Part shown: positions 16,994-26,199 of the stretch, in pieces | Layout: every line of letters starts with the position of its first letter | Position numbering within the stretch: position 1 is the stretch's first letter | Origin: WRGT01 sp964450405 | GTDB lineage: Bacteria > Spirochaetota > UBA4802 > UBA5550 | Direction of reading: 5' to 3' | Length of the DNA stretch: 64,000 nt | Assembly: GCA_964450405.1 (NCBI GenBank) | Contig: CAYVCQ010000015.1 | Span: 49,732-113,731, forward strand | Made by a program: the position numbers and the translations under genes | The notes under the pieces: model-generated | Seen by the model: the letters and a program-made list of their open reading frames with translations, nothing else | Database searches by the model: none | Told to the model about the DNA's origin: nothing

Positions 16994-17659
16994 ATGAAAA
17001 AAAGATATTATATAATAGGGGATATACACGGTCATCTCTCTAAGCTGAAAAAAATAATTTCATCTGTGCGGGATGATATAAAACCAGAGGATGCATTTAT
17101 TTTCTTAGGAGATTATATTGATAGAGGACCTTCTTCTTTTGAAGTTATAGAGTATCTGATAGAATTATCATCTGAATATAATACTATTTTTTTAACAGGC
17201 AACCACGAAGATATGTTTATAAAGTTTGCAGCTGATGGCGAAAATTATAGTAACTATATAAGAAATGGCGGCGGCTTCACCATTAAAAGTTATAAAAAGC
17301 ATTTAAATGAATTTGTAATACCGGAAAATCATAGATTGTTTTTCAGCAGCTTGAAATTATATTACGAAGGGGAGGATTTTATTGCTGTACATGCCGGGCT
17401 CAATCCGGGTATAATTCATCTTGATGAACAGAGAAAAAATGACTTAATCTGGATTCGTGAAGATTTTTATAGGTATCCTAAAAAATGGGGAAAAACTATT
17501 ATCTTCGGTCATACTCCGACTCCATATATTCATAATTCTGATGCTGTTTATATTGATGAGAACAGAAATATCATCGGTCTCGATACAAATGCCATGTCTG
17601 ATGGATATCCTCTTTCATGTATGAGATGGCCCGACAGGAAGATTTATCAGTCCTATTGA
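16994..17659 (+). CDS. PPP-family serine/threonine (calcineurin-like) phosphatase
   Basis: Metal-dependent phosphoprotein phosphatase or diadenosine-tetraphosphatase-like enzyme, 221 residues. All PPP signatures are visible: GDIHGH at 9-14, GDYIDRG at 39-45, GNHED at 69-73, then VHAGL and FGHTP. I chose ATG 16994 because the homologous core starts right after it; a TTG at 16955 is possible but has no support. It is followed by an FGE-domain protein and a SpoIIE phosphatase on the same strand, so it may belong to a phospho-signalling operon. Substrate is unknown; bacterial relatives act on Ser/Thr-phosphate or Ap4A. Confidence 0.85.
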   Translation: MKKRYYIIGDIHGHLSKLKKIISSVRDDIKPEDAFIFLGDYIDRGPSSFEVIEYLIELSSEYNTIFLTGNHEDMFIKFAADGENYSNYIRNGGGFTIKSYKKHLNEFVIPENHRLFFSSLKLYYEGEDFIAVHAGLNPGIIHLDEQRKNDLIWIREDFYRYPKKWGKTIIFGHTPTPYIHNSDAVYIDENRNIIGLDTNAMSDGYPLSCMRWPDRKIYQSY

Positions 17660-17676
17660 GTTTAATGAGAGGTTTA

Positions 17677-18864
17677 ATGATTTCAAAACTGAATATTTTT
17701 ATGTTGTTCTTTATGGTTTCTGCCTCGTCGTTATATGCGGAGTATACAAAAACCGGAGAGATTGAAACATTACGTGAAGACGGATATATAACTGTTATAT
17801 TTAATAAGGTTCCCGATAGAGATCATTATTTTATTCTATCCGAGGAAAAAGCTATCGGTAAGATTTCATTTCTAAAGCAGATTCCTGATGTCTATGGGAA
17901 AAAAAGGTATCTCTGCAGATATTTCCTTTTAAATCCGGGATATAAGCAGATTTTAAGAGCAGGATTAGAGATCGCTATTCCTGATTCTGATAAAGAAATT
18001 GACAAAAGACTGCAGAATAATCCATATATAGAATCGGTAGTTTATAAATCTCAAATAATATCAATTATTGATAACAGGGAAATGATTCTTATACCGGCAG
18101 GGAAATTTCTCATGGGCTGTTCTCTTGGCGATGAGGATGAGTTTCCTGAACATGTTGAGTTTATTGGAGATTTCTATATTGATAAGTTTGAAACATCAAA
18201 TAGTGATTATAAAAAATATGCTGATATAAAGGGACTTGGTTATCCTGAATATTGGATGGATAAACTGGACAGCACCGGAAGATTTATCAGCCCTTATTTC
18301 GGATCTCTCCCTGTTATTGTAACATACTACGAAGCGGCAGATTATGCTAAATGGGCGGGAAAAAGACTCCCTTCGGAAAATGAATGGGAAAAAGCTTCCA
18401 GACCTCCGCTTTCTATGGATACGGCAGGTAAAGGAGCATCATATATTCGTGGCGGGGTTTTCATCGAGGGTATTTCGAATACTGAAGAGTTATGGTTATC
18501 CGAAAAAACCGGTGAAAATTTGAAAAAAAAGATAATTGAAAAATATGGACCGGCAATACCTGAAAAGGGATATATACCGGTTGACATATATGAAAATGAT
18601 TCTCTTTCATATTATGGTGTAGCACAACTCGATGGAAATGCACTTGAATGGACTGACAGCTGGTATCAGCCGTATGCCGGAAATACTAAGAGTAATAAAA
18701 AGTATGGTACCCAGTATAAGGTGATAAGAGGAGGAGCATATTTCTTATCTGCAGTTGATTCAAGGGTAACCGACAGAAAAACAGGCGGAATGCCGGATTT
18801 ATATAAAGATAGAATGGCCGGTTTCAGATGTGTTAAGAATATTGCTGAAGGCGACAAAAAATAA
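17677..18864 (+). CDS. Exported FGE-sulfatase (SUMF1) domain protein
   Basis: A 395-residue protein with a signal peptide (about 1-21, ending LYA) and a C-terminal formylglycine-generating-enzyme fold from about residue 130. Landmarks are MILIPAGKFLMGC, DKFETSNSDYKKY, AKWAGKRLPSENEWEKA, GNALEWTDSWY and VIRGGAYF. The fold is used by formylglycine-generating enzymes, but many bacterial members are ligand-binding or regulatory. No sulfatase gene is present here and the two catalytic cysteines of FGE are not evident, so enzyme activity is doubtful. ATG 17677 has GAGAGG just upstream; ATG 17665 is the alternative. Confidence 0.78.
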   Translation: MISKLNIFMLFFMVSASSLYAEYTKTGEIETLREDGYITVIFNKVPDRDHYFILSEEKAIGKISFLKQIPDVYGKKRYLCRYFLLNPGYKQILRAGLEIAIPDSDKEIDKRLQNNPYIESVVYKSQIISIIDNREMILIPAGKFLMGCSLGDEDEFPEHVEFIGDFYIDKFETSNSDYKKYADIKGLGYPEYWMDKLDSTGRFISPYFGSLPVIVTYYEAADYAKWAGKRLPSENEWEKASRPPLSMDTAGKGASYIRGGVFIEGISNTEELWLSEKTGENLKKKIIEKYGPAIPEKGYIPVDIYENDSLSYYGVAQLDGNALEWTDSWYQPYAGNTKSNKKYGTQYKVIRGGAYFLSAVDSRVTDRKTGGMPDLYKDRMAGFRCVKNIAEGDKK

Positions 18865-18885
18865 AGGTAATTTCAGGGTGTCAGG

Positions 18886-21108
18886 ATGAGGAGTTTTTAT
18901 TTTCTAGCTAAAAATATCAGTTACACATTTGCTGTTACTTTTTTTATAAGTATACTTGGTCTTGTAGAGGGCTTGTTTTCATTTATAATTGCAAGTTCAT
19001 TTGTACTCACATCGTATACAAAAATTGTAAAAATCTTTATACAGTGGCTTCCCCCTATTTTTATAGTAATGATATTTTTATTCTTTATCGCTTCAGGATT
19101 TCTAATGCCGATTAAAATTCCGGCTTTATTAAAGCGTCATAGACGGATTAATGATATTTTTAAAAATGATTTAAAAACTGAACCGGACTCACTTAAAGAA
19201 GCATATTGGGATTTCTCTGATATTGTAATGAATAATACTACTGCTGCAGTATTATTCGTTTTATTAACCAGTTCTGCAATGACTGCGGTCTGCGGATGGA
19301 AGTTTTATCTGACAGGTGAAATCAATTTATCCGAAACTGAAATTATTCTTAGAATGATATTACTCGCAACGGTTATATCTACAATCGTTTTTCCTATGAC
19401 CACTTATCTTATATCTGAATATTTTACAAACAACGAAAGAGCCGAGCTTTATAATGAGATATTGAAGAAAGGTGAATTAATTAAGCCTCACGTACTTTAC
19501 AGTCTTAGAGTGCATTTTAATTTTTTCATTGTTATAATGATTATAATTCTTTTTACCTTCGCAGCTCTGTTTGAAAAGATACAATCCTTTGGAAGTAATA
19601 ACCTGGTAATTCTTCTATTTATGCTCTTTGCGGTTTTTTCTGCATCTTTACTCGCCAGGATTAATGCTAATTCAATTCTTAGAATTCTTAATGACATGGC
19701 AAGGGTAACCAGGGAAATTGCCGCAGGTAAAAGATCCGGTTTTAAGGTTTTGTCCCTTGGGAGGGAGTTCTCAAAAATTGAGTATGCCCTGATGGAAATG
19801 GCATGGGAAATCGATGAGCATAGAAAAAATCTGGAACTGAAAGTTCAGGAAAGAACTGAGGAACTTGAAAGAGTATTGAACGATTTAAAGATAAAAGATG
19901 ATCAGATTCAGAAACAGCTTGATATGGCAAGTGTTATCCAGAGGAGTATTCTTCTCACGAAAATTGATGATTGGAATGAATTGAAGTTCTCGGTTAAATA
20001 TAATGCTATGGAAAAGATCGGCGGGGATTTTTATGACGTCTTTCAGCTTAAAGATAATAAAATAGGGGTACTGATTGCCGACGTTTCGGGTCATGGAATT
20101 CCAGCTGCTCTTGTAACTGCCATGGCAAAAATTTCCTTTGGTAATGCCGGATATCTCTATGATTCACCTAAACGAATTTTTCAGGAAGTAAACAAGAACA
20201 TCATTGATCACATGAAAACACAGGATTACATGACGTGCTTCATGGTTGTTATAGATGATGATTACAATATAACATATTCAAATGCCAGCCATCAGAAGGC
20301 TATTGTATTCAGAAAGGAAACCGGTAAGATTGAACTTCTGGATACAAACGGACTTTTTATAGGTGCTCTTGAGGAAGCTAGAGATACTTATGAAGAAAAA
20401 ACCACAAAGCTTAATTATGGCGACAGGCTGATTTTATATACTGATGGTATTCCTGAATCTCAGAACAAAGACCGGCAGGAATATTCAAATGAAAGATTTG
20501 AAAAATCAATCATAGATAATAAAGATCTTCATATTGATGAATTTACAGAATCAATTCTTCGCGATGTTCATAACCACATCGGAGAGATGGGAGCAATTGA
20601 TGATATCACCCTTCTTATTGTGGAACTTGTTGCGGATGAAGCAATAGATATTATTAAGAATTCAAAGAGACTTATTAATAATCATAAATATCTTGATGCC
20701 ATAGAGCTTCTTGAAAATGGTCTGGAAAAGTATCCGGATAATCAGAAGATTCTTTATAATCTTGGTAAGAATTATTTCAGAGTAAACAATTACAACAAAG
20801 CTGTACAGCTTCTTGACAGATATATTAAAAAAGATAAAAAGAATAAATTCGCCTTTTATGTAAACGGGGCATCTCATTACCAGATGATGGACTTTAAAAG
20901 CGCAATAGAAAATTTTATTTCTGCCATTCAGATCGATCCGAATATGAACAATGCTCTTTTTGCTCTGGGTATGTCATATAAGAATCTTGGGGACTATGAT
21001 ACAGCTATACAGACATTTGAGAGAGTTATAAATATTGATGCGGATAACAAAATGGCTCTGTTCGAAATAAAACAGATTGAAAAACTTAAGCAGGGATCAC
21101 TAGCTTGA
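18886..21108 (+). CDS. Membrane SpoIIE-family PP2C phosphatase with HAMP and TPR
   Basis: A 740-residue signalling protein. It has about six membrane segments in residues 1-260, then a HAMP-like linker, a coiled coil (about 305-345), a SpoIIE PP2C domain and C-terminal TPRs from about 560. PP2C metal-binding motifs are GGDFYDVF, ADVSGHG, LYTDG and DDITLL. SpoIIE phosphatases usually dephosphorylate STAS anti-anti-sigma factors. A STAS protein is encoded 9 kb away at 30309; any pairing is inference. It is likely co-transcribed with the FGE-domain gene 21 bases upstream. The TPR tail is an uncommon addition and may bind a regulator. Confidence 0.88.
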   Translation: MRSFYFLAKNISYTFAVTFFISILGLVEGLFSFIIASSFVLTSYTKIVKIFIQWLPPIFIVMIFLFFIASGFLMPIKIPALLKRHRRINDIFKNDLKTEPDSLKEAYWDFSDIVMNNTTAAVLFVLLTSSAMTAVCGWKFYLTGEINLSETEIILRMILLATVISTIVFPMTTYLISEYFTNNERAELYNEILKKGELIKPHVLYSLRVHFNFFIVIMIIILFTFAALFEKIQSFGSNNLVILLFMLFAVFSASLLARINANSILRILNDMARVTREIAAGKRSGFKVLSLGREFSKIEYALMEMAWEIDEHRKNLELKVQERTEELERVLNDLKIKDDQIQKQLDMASVIQRSILLTKIDDWNELKFSVKYNAMEKIGGDFYDVFQLKDNKIGVLIADVSGHGIPAALVTAMAKISFGNAGYLYDSPKRIFQEVNKNIIDHMKTQDYMTCFMVVIDDDYNITYSNASHQKAIVFRKETGKIELLDTNGLFIGALEEARDTYEEKTTKLNYGDRLILYTDGIPESQNKDRQEYSNERFEKSIIDNKDLHIDEFTESILRDVHNHIGEMGAIDDITLLIVELVADEAIDIIKNSKRLINNHKYLDAIELLENGLEKYPDNQKILYNLGKNYFRVNNYNKAVQLLDRYIKKDKKNKFAFYVNGASHYQMMDFKSAIENFISAIQIDPNMNNALFALGMSYKNLGDYDTAIQTFERVINIDADNKMALFEIKQIEKLKQGSLA

Positions 21109-21210
21109 TTAATGCAGGTACAGACCACAGTTATACATCAGGGTATTCTCATTTGCATTTCAGAACGATGCAAACGATAAGTTGAATAAATTATATAAAT
21201 TATTGAAAAT

Positions 21211-22275
21211 ATGAAAAAATTTATAAAAGATTGTGATTACAATGAGGTTATTTCAATAATAACAGATCTCGGTGAAAAAGAGTATAGAGCCAAACTGCTT
21301 TTTATCTGGCTTTATGAAAAGAATATCACTGATTTCAATGAAATGACTAATTTTTCAAAAGACCTGAGAAGTAAGTTCGATGAGAGATATATAGTTTCAC
21401 CTCTTACATTGGAAGACCGGCAGATATCATCAATTGACGGAACAGAGAAGTTTCTTTTTAAAACCATTGATAATCATTTTATTGAAAGCGTCCTCATTAA
21501 AAATGATATGAATGATGAAGGCAGCAGATTGACTATATGTATATCCTCTCAGGTGGGCTGTCCAATGGGATGCAAATTCTGCGAAACAGCTAAAATAGGT
21601 TTTATAAGAAATCTTACAACTGGTGAAATACTTGATCAGGTTTGCCAGATTAGACGTATTACAGGTCTAAGCAATAACAACATAGTTTTTATGGGAATGG
21701 GCGAGCCGCTGCTGAACTATGATAATGTTATGAAAACCGCGGATATCATGAACTATACATTCGGTTTTCATCTCTCAGTCAGAAAGATTACAATTTCTAC
21801 TTGCGGTATCCTGCCGGCAATTGAAAGATATATCGACGAGAAGAGACCATATAATATGGCTCTTTCACTTAATGATACTGATCCTGAAAAAAGAATTATT
21901 AATATGCCTGTTGAAAAAAAGTATCCATTTAAAAAAATAGCTGAAATGCTTCACCGGAAGTTTCCTGTATCAAGAAACCGGCTTACTATTGAATACATAA
22001 TGAGGAAAGACAATATATCAGTCGATGATGCGGCAAGATTAAAAAAAATGTTTAAATATGCTAGGGTGAAGTTAAATCTTATTCCATTGAATCCCGGGAA
22101 TCACACTCTCCCTATACCGAGCAAATCTGAAATAGAAGCATTTGTGAAAGAACTTGAAATTATGAATATACCTGTATCAATAAGAAAAAGTATGGGAAGC
22201 GATATTTCCGGTGCATGCGGCCAGCTCTCCGGTAAAAAATATAAGAGTAATTCGTCAGTGTCCGGTGAAAATTAG
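21211..22275 (+). CDS. rlmN: Dual-specificity rRNA/tRNA methyltransferase RlmN
   Basis: Radical-SAM enzyme that methylates C2 of A2503 in 23S rRNA and A37 in some tRNAs, 354 residues. The 4Fe-4S motif CPMGCKFC gives C117, C121 and C124. GEPLLNY and the C-terminal RKSMGSDISGACGQL follow; C336 in that motif is the methyl-carrying cysteine. Cfr differs in local motifs, and the sequence fits RlmN better. It stands alone between the SpoIIE gene and a degenerate repeat. Confidence 0.94.
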   Translation: MKKFIKDCDYNEVISIITDLGEKEYRAKLLFIWLYEKNITDFNEMTNFSKDLRSKFDERYIVSPLTLEDRQISSIDGTEKFLFKTIDNHFIESVLIKNDMNDEGSRLTICISSQVGCPMGCKFCETAKIGFIRNLTTGEILDQVCQIRRITGLSNNNIVFMGMGEPLLNYDNVMKTADIMNYTFGFHLSVRKITISTCGILPAIERYIDEKRPYNMALSLNDTDPEKRIINMPVEKKYPFKKIAEMLHRKFPVSRNRLTIEYIMRKDNISVDDAARLKKMFKYARVKLNLIPLNPGNHTLPIPSKSEIEAFVKELEIMNIPVSIRKSMGSDISGACGQLSGKKYKSNSSVSGEN

Positions 22276-22301
22276 AACTCAGATCTGATATATTATTCCA
22301 A

Positions 22302-22397
22302 TGTCAATCCCGGTAAGACGTGCGACCGTAGGAAGTGCCCTTATGGTAAAATCACTTTTTTAAGTACAAAAGATTCCCGCATTTGCGGGGATGACAA
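22302..22397. repeat. MITE-like repeat, TGTCATTCC family, copy C (degenerate)
   Basis: It begins TGTCAATCCCGG and ends GATTCCCGCATTTGCGGGGATGACA. The outer arms match the family but the interior has diverged and shortened. It lies in the 236-base gap before the PBP gene; no reading frame or clear promoter was seen in the rest of the gap. Confidence 0.5.
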
Positions 22398-22511
22398 TTT
22401 GATTCAAAATAACAAGGTCATAACACCGGTCTTTTGAATCCGTCGCAGGCTTAATGTATTAATTTAATATGTACCGTTTAGAAACTAAATATTCGTGAGA
22501 GATTACTAATT

Positions 22512-24749
22512 ATGCTGCTGCTAAAGTGGATATTGAATCATAAAAAAATCCTATTTGTATACACGCCATTAACAATCGGCATACTGATTATACTTTATTC
22601 CGGATATGTGTATACGCAATGGATTAATGATAAAGAAAAGGCGCTGGATAAACTTGCTAAATACAAAATTCTGATAGATAGAACTGAAGAGATTAAAAAA
22701 GGTTACCCTTATACAAGAAATGAAGTAGAAACCGGAGCTAAAGTTGTAGATATTCCCACTAGAATTTATGATAGAAATGGTGAAGTGATTGGTGAATTCT
22801 TTGAGGAAAAAAGGGAGATAGTTCCGTTTGATTTTATTCCGAAATATCTGGTTAACGGAGTTACCGCAAGTGAAGACCGTGATTTCTATAATCATAGAGG
22901 CATAAGTTATACAGGTATACTCAGAGCCTTTGTTAAAAATTTTATTCACCTCCGTGTTGTTCAGGGTGGAAGTACACTTACTCAACAGCTGGCAAAGGTT
23001 CTCTTTACCGATATGGAGAGGAATTTAAAACGTAAAATTTATGAAGCATACTGTGCTGTTGAGATTGAAAAACTTTACGACAAGGAAGATATATTATCGA
23101 TGTATCTTAACCTTATTTATTTCGGTAATGGATCTTACGGCGTTGAATCTACTGCAAAAATGTATTTCGGAAAATCAGTAAAAGATCTTGATCTTGCTGA
23201 ATCTATGATGATTGTCGGAACAATATCAAATCCGGGAATATATTCTCCGCTCTCAAGTCTTGGAAACTCATTAAATAAAACAAAAAGAATTCTTGAATCA
23301 TACAGCGATGCTGGCTACCTCAAAGAGGAACAGATAGATTTGATATTTAATGAATTCAAAAAAAAATGGGGAGTTGTTTATGAAAACAATATTCCCGTTA
23401 AGTCAAGAATCGGAAGTTTTATATACAGCTCATACAGGATAAACCGTTCTCCCTTCTTTAATGAAAAAATCAGAAGAGAGCTTGTTGAAAGATTCGGCGA
23501 GGAGAGTGTTAAGAGCGGCGGTCTTTCAGTGTATACTACAATAGATCTTCAGAAACAGAATGTTGCTTTGAATGCTCTCAGGAAAGGGGTATTATCTCAG
23601 AGAGAATATCATGTAAGAGTTTCCAAATCCATTAAAAATGCGGCATCATCACAAAAGGAATTTGAAAAATCAAATAATATTGAAGGAGCAATGGTGTCGC
23701 TTGATCCATTCACCGGTGAAATATTATCATATGTCGGCGGGTACGATTTTACAAGTGAAAATCAGAATGACAGTGTGTCGCAAATAAGAAGACAGCCTGG
23801 TTCATCAATCAAGCCGGTAGTTTATGCCTCGGCAATAGAAGATAAAAGAATTACTCCATCGACAATATTTACAGATAAGCTGATTACATATAAGAATAAC
23901 TATACTCCGCAGAATTACAGCAATACTTTTTCGGGAGATATCATTGTACGTGAAGCACTTGTAAAATCTCTGAATACCATAGCGGTTCAGGTTCTGGACA
24001 AGGAGGGATACTCCAGGCCATTTTCTTTTATTCAGAATGCATTGTCAATACCTGATGGTGAAATGAGTAAGAGATTCGGTAAAACTCTTTCATTTGCACT
24101 TGGTGCTTACGAGATTTCACCCCTTGAAAATGCCGCACTTCAGTCAGCTCTGATAAATGGTGGTGAGCTGATAATTCCATATGGCATTAAAACAGTAAAA
24201 GATTATAACGGTAATATAATCTGGAACAACGAAAGTGAAATTACAGAAAAGCTTACCTCGTTGAGAGAAAGTACCGGGAAAATAATTGATCCGGCCGCAG
24301 CAAGAATTACAATATCCATGCTTGAGGGAATCAAAGAACCTGATTCATCAGTTTACTGGCTGATAAAAAAGTATGGAATAAATTTCCCTTGTGCAGGAAA
24401 AACCGGAACAAGTTCAAATTATGTTGATGCATGGTTTATCGGATATAATCAGAATATGGTAACAGCAATCTGGATTGGAAATAAAACAGGATCAGTCTCT
24501 CTTGGTTCAGGGAGATCGGCAAGCGGAGTTGCTGCACCAGTATGGGCGGAATATATATCCGAGGTTTACAGAGAGAATAAACCTGCAGATTTTAAATCCG
24601 ACATTGAAAATTTAACTTCGGAGACTATCTGTCTCGATAGCGGTGAAGTTGCAGGTCGTAATGGTGAATGTCAGAAAACAGCAGTTCAATTCTATTACTC
24701 CGGATCTGAACCGGGGAAGTTCTGCAGATTACATGTTAAACAGAATTAA
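22512..24749 (+). CDS. PBP1A-type bifunctional peptidoglycan synthase
   Basis: Inner-membrane class A penicillin-binding protein, 745 residues. A membrane anchor lies at about 12-32. The GT51 glycosyltransferase domain has catalytic E121 in EDRDFYNH and the motif GGSTLTQQLAK. The transpeptidase domain has SxxK at S431-K434 (GSSIKP), SxN at S486-N488 and KTGT at 630-633. All active-site residues are present. Its neighbour is an M23 peptidase, so the pair may act together in wall synthesis and remodelling. The C-terminus holds a few Cys (ICLDSGE, NGECQ) of unknown role. Confidence 0.92.
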   Translation: MLLLKWILNHKKILFVYTPLTIGILIILYSGYVYTQWINDKEKALDKLAKYKILIDRTEEIKKGYPYTRNEVETGAKVVDIPTRIYDRNGEVIGEFFEEKREIVPFDFIPKYLVNGVTASEDRDFYNHRGISYTGILRAFVKNFIHLRVVQGGSTLTQQLAKVLFTDMERNLKRKIYEAYCAVEIEKLYDKEDILSMYLNLIYFGNGSYGVESTAKMYFGKSVKDLDLAESMMIVGTISNPGIYSPLSSLGNSLNKTKRILESYSDAGYLKEEQIDLIFNEFKKKWGVVYENNIPVKSRIGSFIYSSYRINRSPFFNEKIRRELVERFGEESVKSGGLSVYTTIDLQKQNVALNALRKGVLSQREYHVRVSKSIKNAASSQKEFEKSNNIEGAMVSLDPFTGEILSYVGGYDFTSENQNDSVSQIRRQPGSSIKPVVYASAIEDKRITPSTIFTDKLITYKNNYTPQNYSNTFSGDIIVREALVKSLNTIAVQVLDKEGYSRPFSFIQNALSIPDGEMSKRFGKTLSFALGAYEISPLENAALQSALINGGELIIPYGIKTVKDYNGNIIWNNESEITEKLTSLRESTGKIIDPAAARITISMLEGIKEPDSSVYWLIKKYGINFPCAGKTGTSSNYVDAWFIGYNQNMVTAIWIGNKTGSVSLGSGRSASGVAAPVWAEYISEVYRENKPADFKSDIENLTSETICLDSGEVAGRNGECQKTAVQFYYSGSEPGKFCRLHVKQN

Positions 24750-24762
24750 TTACGGAGTAAAT

Positions 24763-25620
24763 ATGAACAATAAAATTATATTATTTTCAATACTGGTTCT
24801 GGCGTTATCAAATTTGTCTTTCAGATGGCCTGTTTCTGATGGAGTTTTTAAATCAACTTATGGAGAATCCCGTGGTGATCACTTCCATGATGGTGTTGAT
24901 ATGACAAGCGCAAGTGAAGATGTGCATCCCATCGAGCAGGGTAAATTATTATATGCATGGAATAAATCTTTTTTCCCGCTTGATAATTACTGGGGTGGAG
25001 GAAACTTTAAAGTATTAGCTCACAGTAATGGATCTTTATCGGTATATATGCATTTACAGGATATTGATAATTTAAAATCTGAATACAGTGAATCGGATAT
25101 TATAGGACAAATGGGGAACACCGGTCATTCATATGGTAAACATATACATTTCTCAATGATGAATCCTGAGAAGAGGGAGTCCATTAATCCTCTAAAAGTA
25201 CTCCCGGCTTATATAGATACAAAAGCACCGGAAATAATGAATTTTTATATCCGAATAGATAACAAGTACATAAGAATTAATGATAATTCTGACATTAGAT
25301 TGACGAAACATTATCCGCTACTTATAGAAATAAAAGATACAATAAAGGGGAACGAAAACCTTGGAATATACAGAATAAAAGCTGTATTTAATGGAAAAGA
25401 AGTTCTTAACTATGATTTTGGTAAAATAGATTATTCATCAAATGGATTAGTTGTTAACAATAAAATCTTTGGTGATCTTTTTGATGAAAAGGGATATTAT
25501 AAACTAAATGGTCTGGTTTATATAGAGGGTATTAATACTTTTGCTGTTACAGTTTCTGATTTCAATGGTAATACTGCTGAAAAGAATTTTACTATCAATG
25601 TAAATCTTGATATGCAGTAG
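24763..25620 (+). CDS. Exported M23 (LytM-type) metallopeptidase
   Basis: Zinc endopeptidase of the LytM/LysM-associated M23 family, 285 residues, expected to cut peptidoglycan cross-links. A signal peptide is at 1 to about 18. Zinc ligands are H42 and D46 (HDGVD) and H129 in HIHF; H127 is the catalytic histidine. After about residue 150 the C-terminal part is a beta-rich extension of unknown role. ATG 24763 is supported by GGAG; a longer frame runs back into the PBP gene and is not used. It starts 13 bases after the PBP stop. Confidence 0.87.
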   Translation: MNNKIILFSILVLALSNLSFRWPVSDGVFKSTYGESRGDHFHDGVDMTSASEDVHPIEQGKLLYAWNKSFFPLDNYWGGGNFKVLAHSNGSLSVYMHLQDIDNLKSEYSESDIIGQMGNTGHSYGKHIHFSMMNPEKRESINPLKVLPAYIDTKAPEIMNFYIRIDNKYIRINDNSDIRLTKHYPLLIEIKDTIKGNENLGIYRIKAVFNGKEVLNYDFGKIDYSSNGLVVNNKIFGDLFDEKGYYKLNGLVYIEGINTFAVTVSDFNGNTAEKNFTINVNLDMQ

Positions 25621-25773
25621 TTATGATAATTTCCTCTGATGTTTTTTTTATCAATAAATCAGTTTAAGCTTGATCTCTTTAATATACCTGATTGTTCAGG
25701 AAAACTCTGGTGCTGAATTTTTCGCGTAAATCTTTAATGTTAATCACTGTACATGCTTTGCGGAGGTTGTAAA

Positions 25774-26199
25774 TTGGGAAATAAATTGGCATTTTTAAGA
25801 AGAACAAAAGGTATAAAACAATGCGACCTGGCTGTTAAACTGGAAGTTTCGGCTTCATTTCTGTGTAAAATAGAGAAGGGATTACTTGAGCCCACTGATT
25901 TATTTAAAAATAAATGCGCGGATATTTTTAATGAAAAAGTCGAATCAATCTTTTCACTTATAGAAGATAAAAAAGGGATTATTCTATCGGAGAGTAAATT
26001 AAATAATAATTTATGGACTGTCAGATTGAAAAAAAATATGAAACAGAATAAACTGGCAGAGCTTTTGGGATGTTCTCCGTCATACCTGTCAAAAATTGAA
26101 AAAGGTTTTCAGGAACCTAACGTCATCTTTAAAAAGAAGTGTGCAAAAATTCTAAAGATCAAAGAAATTGAACTATTTCCTGAAAATAAACCAATTTAA
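25774..26199 (+). CDS. Tandem XRE-family helix-turn-helix regulator
   Basis: A 141-residue DNA-binding protein built from two copies of a Cro/C1-type HTH: residues about 4-57 (SASFLCKIEKG, EPTDLFKNKCADI) and about 78-132 (SPSYLSKIEKG, EPNVIFKKKCAKI). The two copies align along their length, so this is an internal duplication. I set the start at TTG 25774 because CGGAGG lies seven bases upstream; the ATG at 25753 has no ribosome site. It overlaps the first CNNM-type gene by one base (TAATG), so it probably regulates that operon or itself. Confidence 0.8.
   Translation: MGNKLAFLRRTKGIKQCDLAVKLEVSASFLCKIEKGLLEPTDLFKNKCADIFNEKVESIFSLIEDKKGIILSESKLNNNLWTVRLKKNMKQNKLAELLGCSPSYLSKIEKGFQEPNVIFKKKCAKILKIKEIELFPENKPI

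Noticed and set aside
17677..18864. Active formylglycine-generating enzyme with sulfatase
   Set aside because: The fold is right, but catalytic cysteines are not apparent and no sulfatase is encoded nearby.
22569..22985. Minus-strand frame of about 138 codons
   Set aside because: Antisense to the PBP gene start; no motif and no support.
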